NCBI GenBank assembly: GCA_036872755.1
Contig: JAVHNS010000006.1
Coordinates: forward strand, 1,984,001 to 2,048,000
Direction: 5' to 3'
Length of the DNA stretch: 64,000 nt
DNA from: Orbilia blumenaviensis
Lineage: Eukaryota > Ascomycota > Orbiliomycetes > Orbiliales > Orbiliaceae
The stretch's first letter is position 1. Every line of letters begins with the position of its first letter. Made by a program: the position numbers and the translations under genes. This document shows positions 22,142-38,700 of this stretch, in pieces. The notes under the pieces are model-generated. The model had not been told where the DNA came from and made no database searches. It worked only from the letters and a program-made list of their open reading frames with translations.

Positions 22142-22296
22142 TAGAATAGAATACGAATCCCCCACCTGCTTGGGTTCCTCAGAATCCCCCACCCACCCAC
22201 TCACCGACCACACTTCCAACCACTCGCCCTACCGGCCAACCAGATAAAGCAAAATATTTAATAAAGAAACTCTCTAGCTTCTATACACGCGCAATC
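19052..22296. other. 3.2-kb divergent promoter spacer
   Basis: Between the mitochondrial kinase (-) and USP7 (+). No gene supported. It holds a GGGAA tandem purine run (about 19468-19530), many CCTAGG/ACCTAGGT palindromes (19.6-20.8 kb), a CTTGC/GGAAGCAAGCA short repeat (20427-20450), C/T-rich tracts at 21.0-21.15 and 21.84-21.9 kb, and a (CTG)18 tract at 22084-22137. The open frames at 21592-22041 and 22038-22247 follow repeats and lack coding features. Confidence 0.5.
22084..22137 (+). repeat. (CTG)18 microsatellite in the USP7 leader
   Basis: Fifty-four bases of uninterrupted CTG, flanked by TTG variants, lying 160 bases upstream of the USP7 start codon and so probably in its 5' untranslated region. 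An overlapping frame would read poly-Ala but lacks support as a gene. Confidence 0.9.
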
Positions 22297-26945
<4,649 letters not shown>

Positions 26946-28151
26946 CGTTGGATTTTTTTGTGGGCAGGTTTACAATCGGTCGTTCTGATATTCCTTCTTT
27001 GCGGTTATCTGTCTTGGGTATCATTGAGACTCCTTTAAAACGAAAGATAGCGAAAAGAGAGTTGTTTAACTTTTATGTACGGAGGGGCCTCCCTATTTCC
27101 GCTTCCTCTCTTCTCCTTCCTCCTCCACCCTCCCCCCCTCCTTCTTTCGTTTATATTTGCTATCCTATATCCTTCTGTGTCGGCATGGGAAATACTCTTT
27201 TTTCTGTATTCCAATATTTTTGTGGTGGCGGCGGCTTTTCCTTTTCCCCTTTTTCCTTCTCTCTTTGTTTTTTGCGTTCTCGTCTACAGCTGAAGGAAGA
27301 GAGAAGGGGAGAAAAAAAGACAGTCAGTCAACAAAAAGAATTTCCTTTTTTCTCTTTTTTTCTTCTCTTTTCTCGCGGAATATAAAATTATATCTGGGGA
27401 ACAGAAGGGGAGACTCGTTAGGAAAGATGGAAGAGACGGCCTACTTAATGTATATCAAAAGAGATAAATACTTGCGTGTATTGAGACGGCGCGCCTATTA
27501 TACCCGGCCTGGACGGTATGCCACAACTTCTTTTAAAATTGAACAGGTTCCTAAAGTCTTAGCTATAACTAGCGTACATAGATGGGTGATTGTTTACTAT
27601 TTCCCGTTTTGAGAAGGTCGTCAGGTGATTTAGTATTAAGGTGATCAGGCATCTAGCTTCGTTTTACGGTTCTCGTTCCGTCTTAATTATGCGGGCCAGA
27701 TACCCCCGACTTAGAGTCTGTAAGAGTATTATTTCCACTGGATTGCATATACGCGTTCATTAAGAACTATAAGTTCATATCACGCGTTCACATGTCTGGT
27801 ACTATGCTCTTTTTACGCCAGGAAATCCCTCTCTTAAGCTGCTGGGATATGAGTCCAATCCAATTCTCTACTTTTTTTCTTCTTTTTTTGTTATTTCGTT
27901 TATGGGCAATCGTAATAAACTTAAAATCACATTATACAGTGCCGCCAAAAAAAAAGTGAGGATGAAAAATATTATATCCAAAAAAAAAGTAGGTAGGTTG
28001 GTTAGTTTGTTAGGCGTACTTGTGATGGAGATAGCTTTTGCTGAGGGTAGTGCCTGTTTTGGGGTAGTGGTGGTGGTGGATAGTTGGTATATAATGGAAT
28101 AAACTCCTCCTCCTCCTCCTCTTCTGACTTTTGGTTCTCGGGGCGATGGGT
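26946..28151. other. Convergent spacer between USP7 and p24 gene
   Basis: About 1.2 kb with C/T- and T-rich tracts (27.1-27.4 kb). The open frames at 26948-27385 and 27157-27612 are composition-driven and have no domain signals. No gene seen. Confidence 0.5.
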
Positions 28152-29092
28152 TTAGACGTATCCTGTGAGGTTCATATTAGCATCAGTAACTTCCAGAATT
28201 CTGCTACAACCCATAAGGGGTGTATAATTACCCTTCCTGGCACCCTGAAAGAAGAACCTGACAATGAACACCTGCAGGCAGCTCATGGTAACCATCATCA
28301 GACTCTCTATGACCGAGAAGTTGAATATTCTCGATTCGGTAGATTTGACGGTCGAGAAGTTCCTGTTCTCGCGCGTTCGGAAGTACTTTTGGTTCCGGGA
28401 GATGGTTGAGAGTTGGCCGGAGAGCTTGAAGATTGATTCTTCGAGGTTTGTGGTCTGTTCTGGGGTTGTGCCCGGGCGGGTGGGGAGTTCGGCTCTTTGT
28501 TCGTGTTCCACCTGTTTTTTTTTTTGATCGGGTTAGAAGCTGGGTTATATATATATATATAGAGAGAGAGGGAGGGAGAGAAAAAGAGGTGGTGGTGGTA
28601 GTGGTTTTTTGTTAAGTTAGGGGGGATGGGGGAGTAACGAACAGCGATCTCGTAATCCACAAGCTTCTCAGCAAAAGTGGACATATCGTTCGAGAAGCAG
28701 AAGGAGTACTCTCCGATCTCGTTGGCGGTGAACACGAAATCTCCCTGTCGTTCCTTGGTGCCGTCGAGCACGATTACATCGTTCGGTGCTTTGACGGTGT
28801 AGTCTACGTCGAAGGAGCCGCCGGCTTGGACCTATTTTTTGGTCTCCTTTATTAGCTTTTTTTTGTTCCTCCATCTGGTTTATATTGAATTTTTGTTTTC
28901 TTTGGGAGGGTTTTTGGTATATACGGCGAAGTAGAAGGCGACTTTGACGCCCTTCTTGTCATTGTGGATGAATACGCAGTGTTCTTCGTTCGCGGCGAGT
29001 TTGTAGGTCAACGCTGTCGCGGCGGTGGGTCGGGATAGGTAGATGAGGGAGAGGAGGGCGGCGAGGAGGTAGGTGTGTAGTTTGGGAGCCAT
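28152..29092 (-). CDS. p24/emp24-family ER-Golgi cargo receptor
   Basis: Four exons: 29092-28925, 28831-28643, 28511-28232 and 28162-28152 (11 bases); 215 residues. The signal peptide MAPKLHTYLLAALLSLIYLS precedes a GOLD domain (LTYKLAANEEHCVFIHNDKK to GEYSFCFSNDMSTFAEKLVD), whose two cysteines form the usual disulfide. A coiled-coil follows (TNLEESIFKLSGQL, FRTRENRNFSTVKSTESRI), then a membrane helix (about residues 180-203) and the cytosolic tail RFFFQGARKGYV. The tail joins a di-phenylalanine COPII signal with a basic end for COPI sorting, as in Erp/Erv p24 proteins cycling between ER and Golgi. The last residues YV and the stop come from the 11-base exon; reading through the donor would instead add an unrelated tail. 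Closest to the yeast Erp group; subfamily not settled. Confidence 0.93.
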
Positions 29093-32037
29093 TGTTGGCG
29101 AGTTTTTTCTTTCCTTCGGGCAATTGGTTTGCGCCGGCAGGGACGGAGAGTCGGGGGGTGGTGGTGGAGGGAGGTGTCGTCGATGGCGGATGGGGGTTGA
29201 GGTTTTGGAGATATACCTGTTAAGTAGTGCTTGCTGTATTGGATGCTTGCTGTGTACTGTATGGGTTGCCTGTGGCTTCGGTGGTCTTTCGGGCTGGAGG
29301 CGAGGCAACGCGGAAAATGCAACAAGGCCCTTTTTTTTGGTCTCCCCTCGAATCATAATTTGGTCTATTTTATGTATTCAGGACGGAAAAAAAAAAAAAA
29401 AAAAAAAAAAAAAAGGTATTTTGTAATTTATGGTTTAAGAGAAGAGAATTTCAGTTGGTATGTATTTTTTATGTAAGTTATACAAATACTGAGAAGGGCC
29501 TTTTTGTGGGTAGTTAAGCTGATTCTGTACGAATCACTTTAATCATTATTGGATTTTGGTTCTCCCGCAGGGCAGCGTGCGCTTCCATAGACAATATCGT
29601 CGACTGGGCAGGTATTATTATGTATAATTCGCTAGGTTCATTCACCAGAATAGTACTTAATACGGCAGGTGGGTGAGCTAATCCCAGCGGATATAACGGG
29701 TTTTCTGGTGAATGGTGTTGTCATTTCGATGGAAGGGTTTATTTAGGATATTATACTGTAAATGGGCTGAATGTTTATTGAGGAATTACTATATCTAGGC
29801 TGAGATTTTGATTTCTTCGAAAGCTTCTCATATAGCATCGATGGGATCTCACTCTTTATCTAGTATTTAAGAGATTTTTTTTTATTTTTTTTTAAGAAGC
29901 AGGTACTATTATAGAGTCTTGAGATTTGGGCTCACATTTTCTTACAAGTTTTTGTCTCCATGGACGCGCCCTACAAGTGTCGAGCTTGTGTGTAGCCAAA
30001 GTAGACGAATAGTGTATGCATACCGTAAAGGAACTGGTAGGCTTAGTGAAGTTTTTTTTTATGGTTTAAGTTTTATAATTTACTTGGTGGCTGATTTAAA
30101 GAAAATATAATTCCTGGAGCCAGTTTGGGGGTCTTCAAGTCGCCTCTGTAAGTTTGCGATAATATGTATAAAAGAGATATCCCGCGCGGTATACATTCTA
30201 CTTATGAGTCCGGAAGTCTACTTTAAACCGAAAAAAGCTACTCTCTTCTAGCACGGATGTAAAAGTATATATTTTAATATATTACCACGGACAGGAATAG
30301 TTGCAGGTGCGCTGGAGCTCCTGATCCGGAACAAGCCACCATTATATATCTAAGATATCTTATTTGCCGTTTATACGAGCCAGCCTTGCGATTATATTCC
30401 ACGTACCACACGGAACTGGTTCTATCTAGTTACTTCTTGTGCCACGATGCAGGGGGCAGGTTTTCTTCTTTGTTTGTTTGTATGTATATGTGTACGTGTT
30501 TTGCATGAGATTATTTACAAATCTGCCTTGAAATAAGGGCTATTGGTAGGATCAAGGTAGTTAGTGCCACTTTTGGCGTCGTATGTGCTAACCGGAGGAC
30601 TGGAGGACTGGAGGACAAGGGGAGTGGGAGTTGATAGCCGAAACCTGGGGATTTGGAAATGCGAAGCGCTCTAGTTAGTACGGGTATGGTCCTGGCTAGT
30701 GAAGCGTGTTAATGGCGCATGGCGCACTGTGCACCCGTAATAGTGGCTCTGTATAGGTATGTATCTGGCCTTTCGCAAAATAAAATAGTAAATGACAAAA
30801 ATGATATAAAAAAAACAAGCCTTATTGTGATTTCACTTTGAAAAAGTATAGACTGGCTGGTCAGTTTTTTGTGATGCATGGTAGATAGTTTTTTTGTTTG
30901 AGGATCTCTCTCTCTCCCTGTACGAAGGGGTCCAGGAATGACATGGGCTGCCCTTGTATATATTGCGTCGCCTGTTAACTAACCAAAATTTCCAAGGTCT
31001 GTCTCGATATTGAAACCCAGCCAGCTATATTATCCAGCTGTTGATTGGGTGCCAATTTCGATAGCACCATTTAATGTTAATAATATAAGAATCTGTTCAT
31101 GCGAATTCAAGGATTCTGTGGATTTCTTATTTGCGTTGTTCTGTTCTGGTCGGTTCTGTTCTGGGCCCTTTGATTGAACTGGACTGAACTAATCAGCACC
31201 GCGCTGGCTGAGCTGGACCGGGCTTCTGCTTCCTTATTCATTCGGTTCCATCCCATTCCATTCTCAGATCCTGTTCTACTTCAACCTTCAACCTTCAACC
31301 TTCAACATTCAACCTCAAATCCCCCCCCCCCCCCCAAATTTAACCCCATCAACCCAAACAAGAAACCTGCCGATAACCGATCGATCGATTAGCCTACTGC
31401 ATTCCCGGTGGCCTATCCCTCCTCTACCACTCTCCGAGTCCTCGAAATCCATCGAAACCATCACCATCTGTTCTGTTCCGTTCTCGGGAGTCGACGAGAA
31501 GCGGAACACGGCCAATCACCGTTTTGCAAAAGGTTCCTCGAATGCGCCGCGTTAGCAACCAGATCTGATCGAGGCACACCCACCCGCTCGCTCACCCACA
31601 GAGTCGCACGCTCACCCGCTCACTCGCCACTTTTTTAGACATCTGTCCCATGTGCTACTTCCCGTCCATGCACAAACACAAATACTCGAAACGAACAGCA
31701 TTCTTATCTTAAAATCCCATCCGACAACTGCGACTATTATTTCTTTTTTTTCTCTCTAACTCCAACCTCTCTTCCTCTTACCTTCCGTCTAGCTTAAACA
31801 TCTGGTTCAATAACATAACCACCCTCTCACACACACACACATACACACGCAGGAAACTTCCCTAGTCCGACAAACAAGAATCACGAGGAAGAGACGGAGA
31901 GACGGAGAGATAGGCAGAGAAAGAGAGAGAGAGAGATAGACGGGCCGTGGGACATCATTCATTAATGACCCCACTGACACCCTTATAATGCTCTTCTTCT
32001 ACGACATATCGGATCTCCTGATATCAAGTACGAATAG
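29093..32037. other. 2.9-kb divergent spacer
   Basis: Between the p24 gene (-) and the SUMO protease (+). No gene supported. A pure A28 tract lies at 29387-29414, a CTTCAAC-type short tandem run at 31279-31313, a C15 tract at about 31321-31335, an AC-repeat at 31829-31850 and a GA-repeat at about 31920-31936. The middle (29.5-31.1 kb) is AT-rich with no structure I can name. Confidence 0.5.
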
Positions 32038-35000
32038 ATGATTGGGGCGTTCAAGACGATATTCGAAACTGTCGCTGGTGTAGGCACAGCGTTGAGGGAC
32101 ACCTTCGGGGAGCCTGTCACCATGCCTCTCGACGGAGATAGAGTGTTCCTGGGAGAGACGGCTGCTTCCGGGCGGCAGGCGGCCGGGGCGGCAGCGGAGA
32201 ATGCGAGAAAATCATCTCCTGTGAGAAGAGCGACGACGAGGTCGGCGGGAGGCTATGCGCAAGGGTTCCATCGAACTGGGTACGGGATTCTGTTCTAATT
32301 TTGTTGAAGATGATTTTTTTTTTTTTTGTGAAGATCTACGGCTAATACGGCAAATTTAGAAACCCTCCGGGTGCACACAAAATAGTTGTACGTTTCCCCA
32401 TTCAGAGCAGCTCATTTCGGTATATGCCTTGTTGCTGACTGTTTGTCTAGTTGGGCGGTGTGCGTCCACAGAACAACCTCAATGCCCAGAGGGGGGCCAT
32501 TATTGCAAGTCACCATCATTCACCGGCCACCCCGCCAAGAAAGAGACCCAGGCCAAGCCAGCCACAGCTGCGTTACACCGGGAGCCAGGGCCGAGGAAAT
32601 CCGAGATCCAGCCCGCCTCTCGAATTCACCGAGAACATGGAAGAGGCTGCTGCGTTTAGCAACGACGAATCTACAAATATGAATGGCTTATATTCTCCAG
32701 GGGCGGGACGAGGATTCCACGGACATGCTGAGTTGTCGCCACAGCCGTTCGAGCGAGCAGGGCGGAGCGATCGCGAGCTTCTCCCTGCTGCTAAAATTGA
32801 AGATACGGCCAAGTGGGTTGGGAGAGGGCAGGGTGCGAGGGATAGCATAAATTCTATGGATGTAGGAAGCTCGAAGAAAAGACCTGCGGCGGAGGAAGTG
32901 GTCCCGTGGAATGCTCGCAGCACATCGGATCCCCAACCGACAAATTTTAAGAGGACTCGGCAGATAGCTTCGTCACCTATTCCTACTAGCTCTAGGGGCT
33001 TACGAGACATCCAACCTGCGGGCTCTAAGTGTTTCCTTCGGCTTAAGACGGCGTGGCGGGGCAGGATTAGTCTAAACAGCAGTACTACATGCAACGCTCT
33101 GACAGTCCGAATCGAAGATAAAGGGATATCTGTCGTCATCGCTACCTCTCTCCAGGAGGAGCTTAGCACTTATTACGAAAACATAGAATTTGCGGTAGTG
33201 AGTTTTCTTCGTGGGAAGATATTTGTCCGGTGATCATGCTGATAATATTTAGTATTGCGTTGATACAAATCCGGAGTTTCGCAATTTTGTGCACCTGAAA
33301 TTGAAAAATAGGGATCATAGTATGTGACATACTCCTGCCATTCTGCTTTTGTGGGCCATGCTAATCAATAATTTGCTAGACTTGCCGGAACGGATGTTGT
33401 TTGAATTTCGAGCTCTCCAAGAGCCTGCAGACCCTAATCAGAAACCTGACGCCGCACGATTCGTGCAGTGGCTGAGGGAACATGGTGTTCAAATAGAGCA
33501 GAAAACCCAGTATGTCAATATACAATGGTATTTTTATAAGATTTGGAAGCTGCTAACATTTATCTAGTACATACATGCAAAAGCGTATGGATGAGACCAA
33601 GCAGCATCAATTCTCTAAGGGGGCGATGGCGGAAAGCTCGGGAGCTCCATGGCAGAATCCGGCGCCAATTCGCGTTAATCGTCCACTTGCGCCGAAACCT
33701 CAGACGATGGAGCTCGAGGGTCGACCAAGGACCCGATCCAATCCGGTTCCACCAGATGGGTTTGATTCGAATTGGGCCAGCCTAAAACAGTTTGACCTCT
33801 CGAAGCCTCTGCCTGCGCTTGCGCCGCCGCCAGCGACTCGCAAAAGCACTAGGACTGCTACTAAAAAAGAGGCTCCTGTGGTAGTGCCGCCGCCTAAACC
33901 TTTATTTCCATGGCGCAATTGGAAGCATGATTTGAGGTTTCCCTTTGAGGCTCGTGGTCCCTCCGAGATACTCAGCGACGCAAGTCTCCGGACACTCAAC
34001 TATGATGAATTTTTGAACGATGAAATCATCAACTTTCACCTCAATATTGTCAAGGCGAGGCTCGCGAAGGATCAGCCCGAGCTTGCGGCAAAAGTTCACA
34101 TTATGAATACGTACTTGTACCCTGCCTTCAGCGCGAAGCCGGATAAAGGACAATTCAGCTACGACAAGGTTAAAAGATGGACAAAGAATGCCAACCTCTT
34201 CGAAAAAGATCTGATTTTCATCCCTATCAACGAGAAGTTCCACTGGCTTGTTGCTGTTGTTTGCAATTTCCCCGCAGCACTGGCCGCGGCGAAGGCTCGA
34301 GAAAGGAAAGCCGATCTAGCCGACGAATTGATCGCTATTGAACCGACCCAAAAGAAGCCAGCACCCAACCGTCCCATTCCTGCAGGGCAATGCACTGTGG
34401 CCATACTCGACTCCATGGCTGGGTATAATATTTCCACTCTCAGAACTATTAAAAGCTATTTAATAGCTGAAGCGAAGGATAAACAAGGCGTTACTTTGGG
34501 AATGGATGACTTTTCCGGTGTAAACCCTCGGAAGCTCCCAGGCCAGGACAACTTCTCGGATTGTGGGATCTTTATGCTGCACTACATTGAAAAATGGCTC
34601 AGTGCCCCGGCTAAAATCAAGGAGAAGGTTTATGAAAGGGATTTCGGGAGTGAGGAGGATGCCCGGAAGTTATGGGGTATACAGGAGGTTACGAGCAAGA
34701 GAGAGAAAATGTGGCGGCTGTACATGAAACTCTACGAGGAGTACGAGAAATGCATGAATAAGGAGCCTTTCACTGAATTCCCCGAGATTGATGATGCTCC
34801 TATAGAATACGCCCCAAGGCCAGCGGGGGAAGGACCCGATGTCATGATTATTGATCAAACGCCGGATTCCCCTTCTGTAAGTGGAGCGGCAGTGACACCG
34901 GAAGCTGTTGAAAGGCCCAATTCTCCGACGAAGAGGAAGTCAGATGGCAAAGAAGAGGAAACAGATCGACCTTCCAAGAGGGCGAGGTCCGATAGCCCAG

Positions 35001-35782
35001 TCGTTGTAGTTGAACAGCCCCGCAAAACCACTACCTTAGGGCCAAAGCCCAAGCCCAGGGTGGCCTCGCCTGAGATTCCTGCAAACGACGACGTGCCCTG
35101 TGTCTTGGAGGTCCCGGAAACGCAGGAGAGTTTTGTAGAGGTAGTTGAAGATCTCAGTATCCTCGGAAGAGCCGAAGCTCTCTTGAAATCCAATCTACCC
35201 CTCGTTGCTGCCAACGGCCTCGTTCCGCTCCCTGTGCCCAACGGTCTAACACAAGAGTCCATGCATATTCATGAGAGGATTGAACAACTGGAGGGTTTCG
35301 GGCCGACTCTTGAAAAACAATCTACTGCTGCATCTCCCGAACTCATCGACATAGATACCCCGTCGATGGTCACTGCCGCTTCTTTTGACGACTTATCAAT
35401 TGAGAGCAGTCTTGGATATCAAGATGAACCTAAAGGAACGACTGCGAAAGCTGGCATAACCCTGTCCGACACTCCTACCCCTCCTCCGCCTTCTTCCCGT
35501 AGGACTGTCGAAGAGATTGAGGAAACCGAAGACGAAAGTATCGGTGAGATGAAATATAACGGCGGGCGAGGCAGAGGCAAGTCGATGCATGAATTGGCCA
35601 ACGATCAAATCATGGATATTCCATCATCACAAGATCACAAAGAACCAACTCCCCAAGAATCTCACGAACCCCAAACCCCGATCAAGGGTACAGCCCATGA
35701 CCCAATTTGTATCGACAGCCAATCATCGCCAAAGCGGACTAGTCCTCGAACGAAAGCTGGCAATAGAACTGCTAGAGCATAA
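32038..35782 (+). CDS. ULP2: Ulp2/SENP6-7-type SUMO protease (C48)
   Basis: Model: exons 32038-32220, 32451-33197, 33253-33319, 33380-33509, 33568-35782; about 1,113 residues. Exons 2-5 are firm (GTGAGT, GTATGT donors; TGCTAAT/TGCTAAC branch points, 60-base intron 3). The first intron is less sure: the GTGAGA donor at 32221 is the only one I found that keeps phase. A Pro/Ser/Arg-rich N-terminal region leads to a folded block (FLRLKTAWRGRISLNSS to LPERMLFEF). The C48 protease domain starts at LRTLNYDEFLNDEIINFHLN and shows His601 (KFHWLVAV), Asp657 (ILDSM), Gln702 and Cys708 (GQDNFSDCGIFML). A 330-residue acidic, disordered tail follows, with SUMO-interaction-like hydrophobic/acidic strings (DVMIID, PICID). 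Ulp2 enzymes trim poly-SUMO chains in the nucleus. Identification is secure. Confidence 0.9.
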
Positions 35783-38700
35783 GAGATTCTATTTCTGTTT
35801 CATTTGATTGTGCACTACATTACGACTTTTTTTTTGACTTTTTTTTTTCTAAACGACATCTCTCGGATGTTAATTCGCATCAGTCACCTTGCTTTCAACG
35901 CAGATAACGGGTCTTTTAATGAACTCGACTGCTATAGGGGATTTTGTTCTGTTTTTATTTTATTATATCATATTTGGCACTTTTAGCCCGGCGTTCCCTT
36001 TTTTTTATACCGTTCCGTTTTGTTCTTCTCAATGTTCACATTTCAGCATTCCGTACAGCTTTCTACCTTTATGATCAGAGCTCTCTTTTTCTCCCTCTCC
36101 TTCTTTCCCTCTTTTTTTTTTTCATCTTTCAGCGTTATTATTGAAACGAAGGGTGGTCAGGGATCGACTATTATTACATTATCCCGACCTTTCCCGCGGC
36201 TTATTGGGGGGAGCGGCAGTATTTTCATGTAGCATACATCCTTTTTATTTTATTTTTTCGTGAGTGAAGGAGGAAGGGATTATAGGCAGTCCCTCCCACC
36301 CGACTCATTTTTCTTTTGTATACCGGCTACTGCATGAGATAGTCCTATAGATACTTACTTTTATATATATATAACCTTTTACGCTCTTTTGCCTATCCTG
36401 AGTCTTTGAGCTCCCCTTTTGATATTGCTAACCCGGTTTTTTTGGAGAGGCCCCGGGGTGAGTTTGAGGCGGGGTGGCGATTGGGTTTTGCCTCCCCCGA
36501 TTGGATTGGATTTTTGAGCTACTTTTTTGATTGATTGATTGTCATATACATGTTATGTAAAGGCGAGGGGTTGGAAATTGAGGTTAATTAACAGTCTTTT
36601 GTTGAGAGAAGGGGGGGATTATGCATTCATAATGATGAGGTTTTTGAGAGTGAATATCTGTAGATGCCTGACTGATCGTATAGAACTTTTGGGGGGAAGC
36701 TTCGGGCGGATGGGGGAGTCTATTTGCGTGGGCGATTTCCTTGGAGACCTAAGGGAGGCTCAGGATCGAAGTTTTGTAATCCTCGCCGTGGCCACGAAAT
36801 TGGAACTGTAAACAGATAATCAAAAATTTTTTTTAAAAAAAAAAAAGTAACGGAGGTAAATCGGGACTCTAGTGGTCTCGTAAACCAGCGTCAACGAAGC
36901 AGATATAGAAATCTTGTAGGAATGGCAATTAAAGAAAAGAGTGAGTTCATTCTTTAGAAACCCCCCTACCGTTTCCCTTTCGTTTTCAAATACGGTTTGG
37001 TTTTTATCTACGTTCAAATTTTAGAGTATTCTTCTCTGGTTTTCTTTGGTGTCGATTGTTCTTGATTCTTTTCGAGGGGGAGGGGTGTAGGGTCGGATCT
37101 GATGGGAAAGCCCTTTTGCCCCCAGGGAGGATTAACGCCATAATCCTATGTTTTGAGGCAATTTGTGCGCGCATGCGGGTAGCTTAGGTTATACACTACG
37201 TTATGTGGGCGGGAAGGAGAAAACTAATGCGATCATTTGATATGTGTATATATAACGGGTTTATTGAATTTTGTTTTTTGTTTTTTGTTTTTTGTTTTTG
37301 CTTTTATAAAGATCACTTGGTCGGTGAACTGTCGATGATATCGATTGTTTCGGGAATTATATTGATGGTCGACAGTACGGCAATTGTACGTAGCTAATCA
37401 AAAAAAGTCGCCTGACGATGCATTAATCGATTAATGCGAGGTTCAGTTATGGTTTTTTTTGAAAAGTTTATAGTATTAATGGTGATACGTATATACCTCT
37501 AGGCCTTGATAATGCTTATAGCGGCGGGTAACGTACATATACATGTATACATGTTTAAAAAAAGAAGAAAGAAAGAAAGAAAAAGCAAAAATACATGCAT
37601 CATACTTAGGATTTGCTTTTTATATTACTATTGTGTCAGCTGTTTAAACTGTCTCATAGTTAGAGGACCGGGTATGTTAATATCTAGGGCGGCGAGTGTG
37701 AAGCATCGACGGTTTTGTAGTTGCTGTGATTTATTTTTTACCTGGTTCATTACTTCCACGCCGCCCGGGTGTCCCCGTCAAAAAAACAACTCGTTGATGC
37801 GGCATTCCATATGATTTTCTACCTGCATGTTTGTGTTTTCAAGATTTGCCTCGTTTAGATCATTGAGATTGTTTTTTTTTTTTTTTTTTTTACTCGATTA
37901 GGGTTTTTATTCGGTATATGTTATGTATTCATGAATTAATTGGAACTTGCCGCTAGAATTAACTGGATGTAATGTAACATCGCAGCATATGGAGTCCATT
38001 AAAGACGAAAAGTGCATGTTAATTGCGTTGGTCTGTTGTAATCTCAACCTCTTTCCCTCACTTCCCTTCCTTAGCTTTCTTTCCCTCTCAAAATCCTAGA
38101 AGAAAAAAAACAAAAACAGAAGAAAGAAAAAAGGAACACTCCGCTCGCGAACGGAAAAGACGTCATACGGCATGGAAGGATAACGCCGCACGCAATTCCC
38201 GCCTTAGTTAGAGCTATCCAGACCAAGCCCAGGCGGCTAAGGTTAGCTGTTCGTCGTCGTCCTGGGAAAAAAAAGACAGCTGTCAAAAACTCTCTCTGTA
38301 TGGTCGGAAATGTAAGTTCCGAAAAGAAAACCCCCCTCCTGCTCTCTCTTCCCAACTTCCCCCCATAACCCCAGCTGCCTTGATATATAGCATGCATGCG
38401 GATATGTATGTATGTATGCATGCCAACAGGTGAAGGGAGGGGTAGTACCTACATGCAGCAAGCAAGGTGAAACGAACAAGAAACTTGGAAGAAAAAGACA
38501 AGATCACGAGAAAGCGAAAGGACTCGTCTTTTGCAAATCAATCTGTCTTCCTCTTCATGGGAGATGTGAACCTGGCAGGGCTGGGGGGGAGGGGAAAGAG
38601 TGGAGTGGAGTGGAGTGGGGATCGATATCTTGCTTTTCCATTTTCCCTATCTTGCCCTGACTTCGGGTAACGCTTAAGGGGAGGGGAATATGCAAGTGGT

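Noticed and set aside
22038..22247. Plus-strand frame with poly-Leu and poly-Ala
   Set aside because: It is produced by the CTG repeat in the leader of USP7; it has no conserved sequence around it.
32280..32301. First exon of the SUMO protease running to its own stop
   Set aside because: It would separate a short N-terminal ORF from the body; the GTGAGA donor at 32221 links the two in phase. I keep some doubt about this intron.
32573..33169. 198-codon minus-strand frame opposite the SUMO protease
   Set aside because: Antisense shadow of a coding exon; no domain and no splice context.
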